From contig CACOWV010000002.1 of the NCBI GenBank assembly GCA_902630945.1, forward strand, positions 1 through 64,000: a stretch of DNA of 64,000 nucleotides. The letters run 5' to 3'. Origin of the DNA: an uncultured Pelagibacteraceae bacterium (lineage in GTDB: Bacteria; Pseudomonadota; Alphaproteobacteria; Pelagibacterales; Pelagibacteraceae). Both the position numbers and the translations under genes were made by a program. Each line of letters begins with the position of its first letter. The stretch's first letter is position 1. Below are positions 12,215-19,700 of this stretch, one piece after another. Below the pieces are notes generated by a model. It did no database searches. It was not told the origin of the DNA and worked only from the letters and a program-made list of their open reading frames with translations.

Positions 12215-12580
12215 TTACTTAAGTTCTACTTTTGCACCAGCAGCTTCTAATTTGGCTTTTATCTCTTCAGCCTCTTTCTTTGGAACACCAGCTTTGACTT
12301 CTTTAGGTGCACCTTCCACTAAATCTTTAGCTTCTTTTAGACCAAGTGATGTTGCTGCTCTTACTTCTTTGATTACATTAATTTTTTTGTCACCAGCTGA
12401 AGTTAACATAATTGTAAACTCGTCTTTATCTTCTGCGGCTGCTGCTCCACCAGCTGCTGCTGGGGCTGCGGCTGCCATTGGGGTTACTCCCCATTTTTCT
12501 TCTAATTGTTTAGAAAGATCTGCTGCTTCAGCAACAGTCAATTTTGATAAATCATCAATGATTTTGTTTAGGTCAGGCAT
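12215..12580 (-). CDS. rplL: 50S ribosomal protein L7/L12
   Basis: A 121-residue L7/L12, the multi-copy stalk protein that recruits translational GTPases. It shows the N-terminal dimerisation helix, an Ala-rich hinge with [14 protein letters not shown] (about residues 37-50) and the C-terminal domain with [20 protein letters not shown] and the final AAGAKVELK. It lies 5 bp downstream of rplJ, with which it forms the stalk complex. Confidence 0.98.
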   Translation of the reverse strand: MPDLNKIIDDLSKLTVAEAADLSKQLEEKWGVTPMAAAAPAAAGGAAAAEDKDEFTIMLTSAGDKKINVIKEVRAATSLGLKEAKDLVEGAPKEVKAGVPKKEAEEIKAKLEAAGAKVELK

Positions 12581-12585
12581 ATTAT

Positions 12586-13107
12586 CTACTCTTTAGGTTG
12601 TTTTTCAGAATTTTCTGTGGGTAAACTACTCATTTTTTCCGAACGTGCAAGTAAAATACTTACTAATTTCGAAGCAGAGGCGTTCAAAATTCCAATAATA
12701 TTGGCTCTTGCCTCGTCTAAAGTTGGTAAATTTGCTACATTTTGGACCGCTACTTTGTCCAATACTTCTTCACCCATAATTCCACCAATTAATTTTAAAT
12801 TCTCATTATCTTTGGCAAACTTAGACAAGATTCTTGCAGACATGATTGCATCTTCCCCAAAAGCAACAGCTGTGGGTCCAGTAAACAAATTTGATAAATC
12901 CTTACACTTAGTTTTCTCTAAAGCCAACTTGGTAATTCTATTTTTTGTTATCTTAAAAACTATTCCATGTTCTCTCATTTTTGACCTTAATTCATCAAGT
13001 TGAGGCATTGTTAAGCCTTGATAATGAGTTACCATTATAGCCTTACTATTTTCAAACTGTTTAGTCATCTCAGAAATATAATTTTTCTTTTGTTCTTTAT
13101 TCATCAT
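12586..13107 (-). CDS. rplJ: 50S ribosomal protein L10
   Basis: A 173-residue L10, the anchor for L7/L12 dimers. N-terminal features include [22 protein letters not shown] (about residues 18-39) and [11 protein letters not shown]. The C-terminal helix that binds L12 is shorter and ends in a polar tail. Two adjacent Met codons make the exact start uncertain by one residue. In E. coli the L10-L12 complex represses translation of its own mRNA; that is not demonstrable here because the gap to rplA is only 4 bp. Confidence 0.96.
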   Translation of the reverse strand: MMNKEQKKNYISEMTKQFENSKAIMVTHYQGLTMPQLDELRSKMREHGIVFKITKNRITKLALEKTKCKDLSNLFTGPTAVAFGEDAIMSARILSKFAKDNENLKLIGGIMGEEVLDKVAVQNVANLPTLDEARANIIGILNASASKLVSILLARSEKMSSLPTENSEKQPKE

Positions 13108-13111
13108 AATA

Positions 13112-13801
13112 TTAAATATTTTTTCCTAGTTTAAGTTGATATGAAACTCCCATAGTAGACGTAATAAAAGCTGACTTAATTAAATCACCCTTAACAGTAT
13201 TATTCATTTTTTCTTTTTCTAAGGTTTCTATAATTGCATAAAAATTTTTAATTAATTTTTCATCATTGAAGGATTTTTTTCCAATACTTACACCAATATT
13301 ACCATCTTTATCATTTCTTATCTCAGCTTGACCTGATTTGGCATTTGAAATTGCTGTTTTTAAATCTTCAGTTACTGAACCTAGTTTAGGGTTGGGCATT
13401 AAACCTTTTGGACCTAACACTTTACCTAGTTTAGAAAGTTTCACCATCATTGATGGTGTACAAATTAACTTTTCAAAATTCATCTCACCATTTTTTATTT
13501 TTTCTATGAAGTCATCTCCACCAACAATATCTGCACCTGCAGTTTTTGCCTCGCTAGACTTTGTATCCTCACAGACAACAGCAACTTTAACTTTTTTTCC
13601 CGTTCCTCCAGGAAGATTTACAACAGTCCTGATACTTATTTCATTTTTTTTTTGTTTATTATTTATTTGAAAACTTAAATCAACTGACTCATCAAATTTT
13701 GTAGTACAATTTTTTTTTATTTCAGAAAGAATTTTTTCTATCAAAACAGGTGTCAACTGTGATGTTTTTTCTGGAAGTTTTTTAAATCTTTTCGATGACA
13801 T
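13112..13801 (-). CDS. rplA: 50S ribosomal protein L1
   Basis: A 229-residue L1, the protein of the mobile stalk that helps release E-site tRNA. The signature TPSMMVKLSKLGKVLGPKGLMPNPKLGSVT spans about residues 115-145. The N-terminus is somewhat shorter and more lysine-rich than in E. coli. The gene shares one base with the rplK stop region (ATG at 13801), consistent with coupled translation of rplK and rplA. Confidence 0.97.
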   Translation of the reverse strand: MSSKRFKKLPEKTSQLTPVLIEKILSEIKKNCTTKFDESVDLSFQINNKQKKNEISIRTVVNLPGGTGKKVKVAVVCEDTKSSEAKTAGADIVGGDDFIEKIKNGEMNFEKLICTPSMMVKLSKLGKVLGPKGLMPNPKLGSVTEDLKTAISNAKSGQAEIRNDKDGNIGVSIGKKSFNDEKLIKNFYAIIETLEKEKMNNTVKGDLIKSAFITSTMGVSYQLKLGKNI

Positions 13802-14232
13802 TATTCTTTAACCTCAATTCCCATAGATCTTGCTGATCCAGCAATGATTTTTACTGCCTGTTCTAAATCAATTGCATTTAAATCATTCATTTTTTGTTTT
13901 GCTATTTCTTCAGCTTGCTTTTTTGTAATTGAAGCAACTATATTTCTACCAGGTTCTTGTGAACCACTTTTTAATTTAGCAGCCTCTCTAATAAAAAAAG
14001 AAGCTGGTGGTGATTTAATTTTAAAATCAAATTTTTTATCTTTATAAACCGTAATTTCTACTGGAACAGGTTTTCCTGCTAAGGATTTTGTTTTATCGTT
14101 AAATGCTTTACAAAATTCCATGATGTTTACACCACGTTGACCTAAAGCAGGTCCAACTGGTGGGGCTGGATTTGCTTGTCCACCTTTAATTTGTAATTTT
14201 ATAAATCCACTTATTTCTTTTTTTGCCGCCAT
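13801..14232 (-). CDS. rplK: 50S ribosomal protein L11
   Basis: A 143-residue L11 of the GTPase-associated centre. The N-terminal [21 protein letters not shown] (about residues 18-37) contains the proline-rich thiostrepton-site helix. The C-terminal rRNA-binding domain ends in [12 protein letters not shown]. The start overlaps the nusG stop by one base, giving nusG-rplK-rplA as a chain of overlapping genes. Confidence 0.97.
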   Translation of the reverse strand: MAAKKEISGFIKLQIKGGQANPAPPVGPALGQRGVNIMEFCKAFNDKTKSLAGKPVPVEITVYKDKKFDFKIKSPPASFFIREAAKLKSGSQEPGRNIVASITKKQAEEIAKQKMNDLNAIDLEQAVKIIAGSARSMGIEVKE

Positions 14233-14762
14233 TAACTTACCTTCTCAACTTGGTTATACTCTAAATCAACTGGTGTTGGTCTACCAAAAATTGATACTGA
14301 AACCTTTAAACGAGATTTTTCTTCATCAATTTCCTCAACCATTCCACTGAATGAAGCAAAAGGTCCATCAACAACCTGAATTTTTTCACCAACACTGTAT
14401 TCTATACCAGATTTTGGCTGAGCTACACCATCTTTTATTTGACCTAATATTTTTTCAATTTCTTTATCTGAAACAGGGACAGGCATACCTTTTGTTCCTA
14501 AAAAACCACTTACTCTCTTAATATTCTTAATCATATGGTAAATATTATTATCCATCTCACTTTTTATTAAAACATATCCTGGAAAGTATTTCTTCTTTCT
14601 TTGTATCCTTTTACCTCTTTTAACCTCTGTAACGTCATGCGTCGGTACTATAATCTCCTCAAACTTATCTGATATCTTAGCTTTATCAGCTTCTTCTTTT
14701 ATAAGACCTGCAACTTTATTTTCAAAGCTTGAATGAGATTGAACTATGTACCAGTTTTTCAT
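14232..14762 (-). CDS. nusG: Transcription elongation/antitermination factor NusG
   Basis: A 176-residue NusG. The N-terminal NGN domain starts with [19 protein letters not shown] and contains [13 protein letters not shown]. The C-terminal KOW domain has [22 protein letters not shown] (about residues 125-147). It binds the RNA polymerase clamp and can link polymerase to Rho or S10. It sits between secE (1-base overlap) and rplK, the near-universal bacterial order. Confidence 0.97.
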   Translation of the reverse strand: MKNWYIVQSHSSFENKVAGLIKEEADKAKISDKFEEIIVPTHDVTEVKRGKRIQRKKKYFPGYVLIKSEMDNNIYHMIKNIKRVSGFLGTKGMPVPVSDKEIEKILGQIKDGVAQPKSGIEYSVGEKIQVVDGPFASFSGMVEEIDEEKSRLKVSVSIFGRPTPVDLEYNQVEKVS

Positions 14763-14953
14763 TAAATACTCACTTTAAGTAAAATTTCTAAAAAAAATTT
14801 CAAAACTTGATCTAAGAGAAGAAAAAATAATGACATAACTACAGCCATCAAAAAAACCATTAAAGCTCCTTGAAGTGTTTCTTTGCCTGTTGGCCAGGTA
14901 ACTTTAAATGCTTCTTGTTTTACTTCCTGTATAAATTTAATCGGGTTTTTCAT
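14762..14953 (-). CDS. secE: Preprotein translocase subunit SecE
   Basis: A short 63-residue SecE with a single membrane span. The cytoplasmic amphipathic helix FIQEVKQEAFKVTWPTGKET (about residues 7-26) is the SecE signature, followed by a hydrophobic span at about 29-50. It stabilises SecY in the SecYEG channel. The order tRNA-Trp, secE, nusG is typical. Its length matches other single-span alphaproteobacterial SecE proteins. Confidence 0.95.
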   Translation of the reverse strand: MKNPIKFIQEVKQEAFKVTWPTGKETLQGALMVFLMAVVMSLFFLLLDQVLKFFLEILLKVSI

Positions 14954-14971
14954 AATTTTTAATACTCTAAT

Positions 14972-15047
14972 TGGCAGGAGCGGAGGGACTCGAACCCTCA
15001 GCCTCCGGTTTTGGAGACCGGCGCTCTACCAATTGAGCTACACTCCT
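14972..15047 (-). tRNA. tRNA-Trp (CCA anticodon)
   Basis: On the minus strand a 76-nt cloverleaf starts AGGAGTG (15047) and ends CGCTCCT-G-CCA (14972), so the 3' CCA is encoded. The acceptor stem pairs at all seven positions with one G-U. The anticodon loop CTCCAAA gives CCA (tryptophan). The D-arm GTAGCTCAATTGGTAGAGC and T-loop GTTCGAGTC are regular. It starts 9 bp after the tuf stop codon and precedes secE, so it must be excised from a tuf-tRNA-secE transcript. Confidence 0.98.
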
Positions 15048-15056
15048 ATATAGAGC

Positions 15057-16247
15057 TTACTCTATAATCTTAGTTACTACTCCAGCTCCTACAGTTCTAC
15101 CACCTTCACGAATTGCAAAATTTAATTTTTCTGACATCGCAATTGGTGTAATCAGTTTAACTGTGAATTTTGCATCATCACCAGGCATAACCATTTCAGT
15201 TCCAGCTGGTAACTCTACTTCTCCTGTTACGTCTGTAGTTCTAAAATAAAACTGTGGTCTGTACTTAGTGAAGAAAGGAGTGTGTCTTCCGCCTTCCTCT
15301 TTTTTAAGCACATATGCTTGAGCTTCAAATTTAGTATGCGGTGTAACAGAACCAGGCTTACAAAGAACCTGACCTCTCTCAATGTCAGTTCTTTCAACAC
15401 CTCTTAATAATACACCAACGTTATCACCAGCTTCACCTGAATCTAAAAGTTTTCTAAACATTTCAACTCCGGTACAAACTGATTTTTTAGTATCTCTAAT
15501 ACCAACAATCTCAACTTCATCACCAGTTTTTAAAACTCCAGACTCAACTCTGCCAGTTGCAACTGTACCTCTTCCTGAAATAGAAAAAACATCCTCAACA
15601 GGCATTAAGAAATCTTTATCTTTTGGCCTATCTGGTTGAGGAATAAATTCATCAACATTTTTCATTAATTCTAAAATTGATTTTTTTCCAATTTCTTCAT
15701 CTCTTCCCTCTACTGCCGCAAGAGCAGAACCTTTAGCAATTGGAGTTTTGTCCCCTGGAAACTTGTAAGAAGTTAATAATTCTTTTATTTCTTCTTCAAC
15801 TAGATCAATCATTTCTTTATCATCTACTTGATCTACTTTATTCAAGTAAACACAAATTGCAGGAACACCAACCTGTCTTGCTAACAGAATATGTTCTCTT
15901 GTTTGAGGCATTGGACCATCCGCAGCATTAACTACTAAAATTGCTCCATCCATTTGTGCAGCACCTGTAATCATGTTCTTCACATAGTCGGCATGTCCTG
16001 GGCAATCTACGTGTGCATAGTGTCTTTTCTCAGTTTCATATTCAACGTGCGCAGTTGAAATTGTAATTCCTCTCTCTTTTTCTTCTGGAGCTTTATCAAT
16101 TTGATCATACGCTACCGCTTGAGCTCCACCAGTTTCAGATAAAACTTTAGTGATAGCTGCAGTTAAAGTTGTTTTACCGTGGTCGACATGACCTATTGTA
16201 CCAATGTTACAATGCGGTTTGTTTCTTACAAATTTTTCTTTTGACAT
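15057..16247 (-). CDS. tuf: Elongation factor Tu
   Basis: A 396-residue EF-Tu that delivers aminoacyl-tRNA to the ribosome. It has the P-loop [11 protein letters not shown] (about residues 19-29), switch [22 protein letters not shown] near 80-100, and NKVD near 135. Domains II and III are complete, ending [10 protein letters not shown]. It is the only tuf copy in this window and occupies the tufB position next to tRNA genes, while the usual tufA position after fusA is empty. It probably shares a transcript with the two upstream tRNAs. Confidence 0.98.
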   Translation of the reverse strand: MSKEKFVRNKPHCNIGTIGHVDHGKTTLTAAITKVLSETGGAQAVAYDQIDKAPEEKERGITISTAHVEYETEKRHYAHVDCPGHADYVKNMITGAAQMDGAILVVNAADGPMPQTREHILLARQVGVPAICVYLNKVDQVDDKEMIDLVEEEIKELLTSYKFPGDKTPIAKGSALAAVEGRDEEIGKKSILELMKNVDEFIPQPDRPKDKDFLMPVEDVFSISGRGTVATGRVESGVLKTGDEVEIVGIRDTKKSVCTGVEMFRKLLDSGEAGDNVGVLLRGVERTDIERGQVLCKPGSVTPHTKFEAQAYVLKKEEGGRHTPFFTKYRPQFYFRTTDVTGEVELPAGTEMVMPGDDAKFTVKLITPIAMSEKLNFAIREGGRTVGAGVVTKIIE

Positions 16248-16293
16248 TACTAATATTCCTCACATTTCTTTTTTTTTAACAATTTTATTTTCT

Positions 16294-16367
16294 TGGAGCG
16301 GGTAAAGGGAATCGAACCCTTACATCCAGCTTGGAAGGCTAGCGTTCTACCATTGAACTACACCCGC
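16294..16367 (-). tRNA. tRNA-Gly (TCC anticodon)
   Basis: A 74-nt tRNA on the minus strand, starting GCGGGTG at 16367 and ending CACCCGC-compatible TACCCGC-T-CCA at 16294, with CCA encoded. The anticodon loop CTTCCAA gives TCC. The D-arm TAGTTCAATGGTAGAA and T-loop GTTCGATTC are regular. It lies between tRNA-Tyr and tuf, as in the thrU-tyrU-glyT-thrT-tufB cluster of E. coli. Confidence 0.98.
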
Positions 16368-16414
16368 ACAACCCCAAGAGTATCACTCCATTATTATTAT
16401 AAAGACTTATTGAA

Positions 16415-16500
16415 TGGTGGAGGGGGAAAGATTCGAACTTTCGAAGACCGAAGTCAACGGGTTTACAGCCCGCCCCATTTGACCGCTCTGGAACCCCTCC
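16415..16500 (-). tRNA. tRNA-Tyr (GTA anticodon)
   Basis: An 86-nt type II tRNA with a long variable arm on the minus strand. The acceptor GGAGGGG (from 16500) pairs with CCCCTCC, followed by A-CCA ending at 16415. The anticodon within GGGCTGTAAACCC is GTA. It is the first RNA gene of the tRNA-Tyr, tRNA-Gly, tuf, tRNA-Trp series and has its own candidate promoter upstream. Confidence 0.98.
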
Positions 16501-16503
16501 CTT

Positions 16504-16519
16504 AGGGGAAGTGTCCCCT
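16504..16519 (-). promoter_or_regulatory. Hairpin just before tRNA-Tyr
   Basis: AGGGGA (16504-16509) and TCCCCT (16514-16519) form a perfect 6-bp, GC-rich stem with a 4-nt loop, ending 3 nt from the mature tRNA-Tyr 5' end. GC-rich stems are rare in this sequence outside RNA genes. It may mark an RNase processing structure in the leader of the tRNA-tuf transcript. A terminator is unlikely because no T-tract follows on either strand. Confidence 0.4.
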
Positions 16520-16548
16520 TGTTCAATAAAGCTTCAAACAACATGCGT

Positions 16549-16576
16549 TTTATATATTTTATTCGTGCAAATGCAA
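16549..16576 (-). promoter_or_regulatory. Candidate promoter of the tRNA-tuf transcript
   Basis: On the minus strand TTGCAT (16576-16571) is followed by a 16-nt spacer and TATAAA (16554-16549), placing a start about 42 nt upstream of tRNA-Tyr. It is the only gap upstream of the large leftward block, and rlmB diverges from it on the other side. Confidence 0.5.
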
Positions 16577-16630
16577 TATGTGTTTTAATGAGAAAATATT
16601 CAAAAAAACGTGTAAAACTAGTACTATTTT

Positions 16631-17374
16631 ATGAATAAATCATCTTTTTTTATTGTAGGACAGCATGCTGTTGTTGAAGCGCTTAAAAATCCTAAAAGAA
16701 GAGTATTTAGAGTTTTTTTGACAGAGGAAAGTAAAAAAAATATTCACAGATTAAGTCCTAATAAAAATTTATTAAATGATGTTAAGGTTTTTTTTAAAAC
16801 AAAAAAAGAATTAGACAAATACACTACAAAAGAAAATTTACTTCACCAAGGTTACGTGGCTGAAATAGAGCATTTAGAAAAACCAATCCTTAAAGAATAT
16901 ATTAAAAATAAATATAACCTTACACTTGCTTGTTTAGATGGAGTAACAGATCCAAGAAATATAGGTGCTTTAATAAGAAGTGCCTCATCTTTTGATATTG
17001 ATGGAATAATCATAAAAGAAAGACACTTTCCTAATGAAAGTAAACTTATGTATAAAGCAGCAAGTGGGGCTATTGAATATATTGAAATCTTTCAAGTTGC
17101 TAACATAAATTCTACACTTAAAAATTTAAAAGAAAAAAATTTTTGGGTCTATGGTTTTGATAAAAATGCAAAAAAAAGTTTTACTGATGTGAAATGGAAA
17201 GGAAATAATATTTTAGTTTTTGGATCTGAGGGTTTTGGAATGCACAAACATACATCTAAATATGCAGATTTTTTAGTAAGAATTGATATAAATCAAAAAA
17301 TTGAAAGCTTAAATATATCTAATAGTGCAGCCATAGTATTTCATCATTTAGATTTTTTAAAAAAAAAGAGTTGA
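16631..17374 (+). CDS. rlmB: 23S rRNA Gm2251 2'-O-methyltransferase (RlmB/TrmH family)
   Basis: A 247-residue SPOUT (TrmH/SpoU) methyltransferase. The short N-terminal substrate-binding domain starts FFIVGQHAVVEALKN. SPOUT motif 1 is LDGVTDPRNIGALIRSASSF (about residues 98-117), motif 2 is LVFGSEGFGM and motif 3 is IESLNISNSAAIVFHHL, which form the SAM-binding trefoil knot. The domain layout fits RlmB, which methylates G2251 in the 23S P-loop, better than TrmJ, which is elsewhere in this window. It diverges from the tRNA-Tyr/tuf block and precedes tRNA-Thr. Confidence 0.88.
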   Translation: MNKSSFFIVGQHAVVEALKNPKRRVFRVFLTEESKKNIHRLSPNKNLLNDVKVFFKTKKELDKYTTKENLLHQGYVAEIEHLEKPILKEYIKNKYNLTLACLDGVTDPRNIGALIRSASSFDIDGIIIKERHFPNESKLMYKAASGAIEYIEIFQVANINSTLKNLKEKNFWVYGFDKNAKKSFTDVKWKGNNILVFGSEGFGMHKHTSKYADFLVRIDINQKIESLNISNSAAIVFHHLDFLKKKS

Positions 17375-17407
17375 TTAATTTATAAATAGTAATTAATTAT
17401 TAATTAT

Positions 17408-17483
17408 GCCCTTGTAGCTCAGCTGGTAGAGCAATTGATTTGTAATCAATAGGTCCGCGGTTCGAATCCGTGCGGGGGCACCA
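17408..17483 (+). tRNA. tRNA-Thr (TGT anticodon), island insertion site
   Basis: A 76-nt tRNA beginning GCCCTTG and ending CGGGGGC-A-CCA, with CCA encoded. The anticodon loop TTTGTAA gives TGT. All arms are regular. Its 3' half (17430-17483) is repeated at 18651-18704 (50 of 54 bases identical) and, more diverged, at 26201-26246 (38 of 46). This marks it as the attachment site of the island that follows. Confidence 0.98.
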
Positions 17484-17589
17484 CTTCACTTACTTTTTAA
17501 TCAAAATAATTTATACAAAGACTATTCTTGCCACAATAAGTGTGGTCAGAGTGTGGACAGATTTGTAGACCAATCAAGTAGTCATTTAA

Positions 17590-18228
17590 TCAAGATTCTT
17601 TTGATAAATAAACTTTGATAAAGTTATCATCAATTTTTTCTATTTTTGTCCATCTGCCATCAACGTGGTTTTTGTGATAATCTTTTGTAACCCAACTAAC
17701 AAAAAGTATTGAGACCAATTTTTCTTCTGCACTTATATACCCACAGTAACTTGATAAAATTAAAGATGTATTTTTGTCTTTGTATTTAATTGTTGAGTCA
17801 TCATACAAAGCTTTAGAGCGAGGATCTAACCAATAGTAATTTTCGAATTTATTTTCATTTACATCAAAAAATGCTGAGAGCATTTGAACCATTGTAGATT
17901 TTTCATTTTTGCAATCATTTTTAAAATTATCAAAATCAGATACAAAAAATTTTCTTGCTGTAATATTTTGTATTTTATAATTTTTATCAGTCCTTATATA
18001 ATATGTGTCAAAGTCTTGGTTTCTCTCAATATTTAAAGTTTCATCCTCAAATGTAATTATATCTTTTAGGTGGTCTTGTTCTACACCATCAGCTTTATTG
18101 GCATATTTATCTATATTATCTAAAATCTTAACTCCAAATAATTCATCTATTGTTATCTCGCTAGCTTCAGCGTGAACATTCACACTCAACAACAAACCCA
18201 GAACCACGATCCCTAAAAGTTTTTTCAT
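17590..18228 (-). CDS. Exported protein of unknown function
   Basis: A 212-residue protein that I do not recognise. It has a clear Sec signal peptide (MKKLLGIVVLGLLLSVNVHA, cleavage probably after HA at about residue 20) and no further membrane span, so it is probably periplasmic. The mature part is rich in aromatic and charged residues, with a pair of cysteines (one in FKNDCKNEK, one in SSYCGY) that could form a disulfide. Its start abuts the stop of the following 104-residue gene, suggesting an operon read leftward. It lies in the first island layer next to tRNA-Thr. Confidence 0.7.
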   Translation of the reverse strand: MKKLLGIVVLGLLLSVNVHAEASEITIDELFGVKILDNIDKYANKADGVEQDHLKDIITFEDETLNIERNQDFDTYYIRTDKNYKIQNITARKFFVSDFDNFKNDCKNEKSTMVQMLSAFFDVNENKFENYYWLDPRSKALYDDSTIKYKDKNTSLILSSYCGYISAEEKLVSILFVSWVTKDYHKNHVDGRWTKIEKIDDNFIKVYLSKES

Positions 18229-18543
18229 TTAATGATTTGTATATGCATCTGGATAATTGGTTAAATGTTCATCTGAGATTGGTATCATTACAGCACTCTC
18301 TAAAACAGCACCTGCTTCTTTTCTTTTCTCAGCAAGTTCCTTATCATCTTTAAAAGCTTGGAGTGCTTCCATGTTTGGAAATTGCATTACTGTATGAAGT
18401 TTTGTCGGGTCATCTTTTTGTGTGCCTGCAAAAACAAATTTTATTCCATGCTCTTTTAATTTTCCATCCTGTGCATAGACCATCTCTTTCCATGTTTTAA
18501 ATCCTTTAGTAATTGTAATTTCACCTTTTACTAATATTGCCAT
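18229..18543 (-). CDS. DUF3764-like small protein, probable ferredoxin-like fold
   Basis: A 104-residue soluble protein. The pattern FKTWKEMVYAQDGKLKEHGIKFVFAGTQKDDPTKLHTVMQFPNMEAL resembles small dimeric alpha-beta barrel proteins (DUF3764 or antibiotic-biosynthesis monooxygenase-like) known from marine bacteria. The assignment rests on remembered similarity and no catalytic residue is identifiable. It is first in a two-gene unit with the exported protein, and its stop codon directly follows that gene's ATG with no gap. An AGGAG-like ribosome-binding site lies just before the start. Confidence 0.6.
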   Translation of the reverse strand: MAILVKGEITITKGFKTWKEMVYAQDGKLKEHGIKFVFAGTQKDDPTKLHTVMQFPNMEALQAFKDDKELAEKRKEAGAVLESAVMIPISDEHLTNYPDAYTNH

Positions 18544-18650
18544 ATGAATCTCCTTATTTAATTATTAAAACTCTACCACTGTGCCCATAGTGTGACCAGA
18601 CTAAAAATATTTTAGGATTATTGTTGCTAACAAATGTTTATTTAAACTTT

Positions 18651-18704
18651 AGCAATTGATTTGTAATCAATAGGTCCGCGGTTCGAAACCGTGCGGAAGC
18701 ACTA
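18651..18704 (+). repeat. Displaced tRNA-Thr 3' half (copy 2)
   Basis: 54 bp matching tRNA-Thr 17430-17483 at 50 positions. It starts at the end of the D-arm, keeps the whole anticodon arm with TGT, the variable loop and T-arm, and ends ACTA where the gene has ACCA. The 5' half is missing, so it cannot be a functional tRNA. Four substitutions (one in the T-loop region, two in the acceptor, one in the CCA) show it is decaying. Interpreted as an attachment-site copy between two island layers. Confidence 0.88.
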
Positions 18705-18707
18705 TTT

Positions 18708-19700
18708 TTAATATTTATAAAACTTATTTTTTTTAACAAAAGACTTAAGCTTTTTTAGTTTGACCTCAGTTTCTTTCATAAAAACAAAAAAGCCCCAAGT
18801 TATGTCTGGAAGAATAGAAAAAAATAAAACTATAAATGATATAGACGTTATTTGAACTTTTAAATTTAAGTCAAAATCAATGTTATTTATCCTAAAAAAA
18901 AATTCAAGCGCTTCAATGATGAGGTAATTAAAAACACCAATAGATGATGGCGCAGATGGAATTAGTTGAGCAACAACTGTTAAACCTGTCAAAAAAATTA
19001 TATTTGGGATAGTTAAAATTTGACTTAAAATATGAAAACTTGAAAATAAAAAAAAATCTGCACTACACAAAAGAAACCATAAAAAAATTGTAATTAATAT
19101 TAAATTGATAATTTGTTTTTTATCTTTGAGGGCATAAAAAAATCCTTTTTTTAATTGTTTCAAAAAATTAAAGGGTAACAACTGAATAATAAATTTATTT
19201 TTTATTATAAAAAAAAATAAAATCAAACCAAATAAAAAAAATAACATGTATATAATTATATAAGAAAGATCTAAACCTATTTGATTAAAAAATAATGCAA
19301 CTCCAAAAATTAATAAGATAACAATTAAATCAAATACTCTTTCAATAATTGTAATTGATAAACATTCAAAATAAGGTTTTTTAAGATAATCTTTTAACAC
19401 AAAAGGTTTTGCAATCTCACCTAAATTTCCAGGTAAAGTAGCATTTAGAAAATGTCTGATTAGTATAGGTTTTGTATAAGTATTTAAACTCAACTGTTTA
19501 TAGTTTTTAAGTAAAATCTTTAATCTGAAAGCTTTAATATAAATAGACAAATAAAGTATTACTGAGGCCAAAAAAAGATAAAAATAATTTACTTTTATTT
19601 TTTGATTAAATAAATCACTTAAGTTAATATCTTTTACTGATAAATAAAGAAATAAAAAACTTATAAAAAAAGATATTATTGTTGAAAGTTTTTTGTTCAC
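18708..19700 (-). CDS. Flippase-like integral membrane protein (LPG synthase TM / UPF0104 family)
   Basis: A 330-residue, very hydrophobic protein with about eight predicted membrane spans. The segment IRHFLNATLPGNLGEIAKPFVLKDYL (about residues 81-106), followed by ERVFDLIVIL, is the hallmark of the lysylphosphatidylglycerol synthase transmembrane family. Members act as lipid or lipid-linked-sugar flippases or glycosyltransferase partners in surface glycan pathways. Its start overlaps the asparagine-synthase stop by 4 bp, so the two are coupled. Its own stop lies 4 bp from the tRNA-Thr remnant. The exact substrate is unknown. Confidence 0.75.
   Translation of the reverse strand: MNKKLSTIISFFISFLFLYLSVKDINLSDLFNQKIKVNYFYLFLASVILYLSIYIKAFRLKILLKNYKQLSLNTYTKPILIRHFLNATLPGNLGEIAKPFVLKDYLKKPYFECLSITIIERVFDLIVILLIFGVALFFNQIGLDLSYIIIYMLFFLFGLILFFFIIKNKFIIQLLPFNFLKQLKKGFFYALKDKKQIINLILITIFLWFLLCSADFFLFSSFHILSQILTIPNIIFLTGLTVVAQLIPSAPSSIGVFNYLIIEALEFFFRINNIDFDLNLKVQITSISFIVLFFSILPDITWGFFVFMKETEVKLKKLKSFVKKNKFYKY

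Noticed and set aside
12252..12596. A 114-residue plus-strand frame over rplL
   Set aside because: Antisense shadow of the Ala-rich L7/L12 gene; no ribosome-binding site and no family resemblance.
16293..16505. A 70-residue plus-strand frame reading like MERVKGIEPLHPAWKASV
   Set aside because: It is the exact antisense of tRNA-Gly and tRNA-Tyr. Such frames are a well-known false annotation caused by conserved tRNA sequence.
18651..18704. A second tRNA-Thr gene
   Set aside because: Only the 3' half is present; acceptor 5' strand and D-arm are missing, so no cloverleaf can form.
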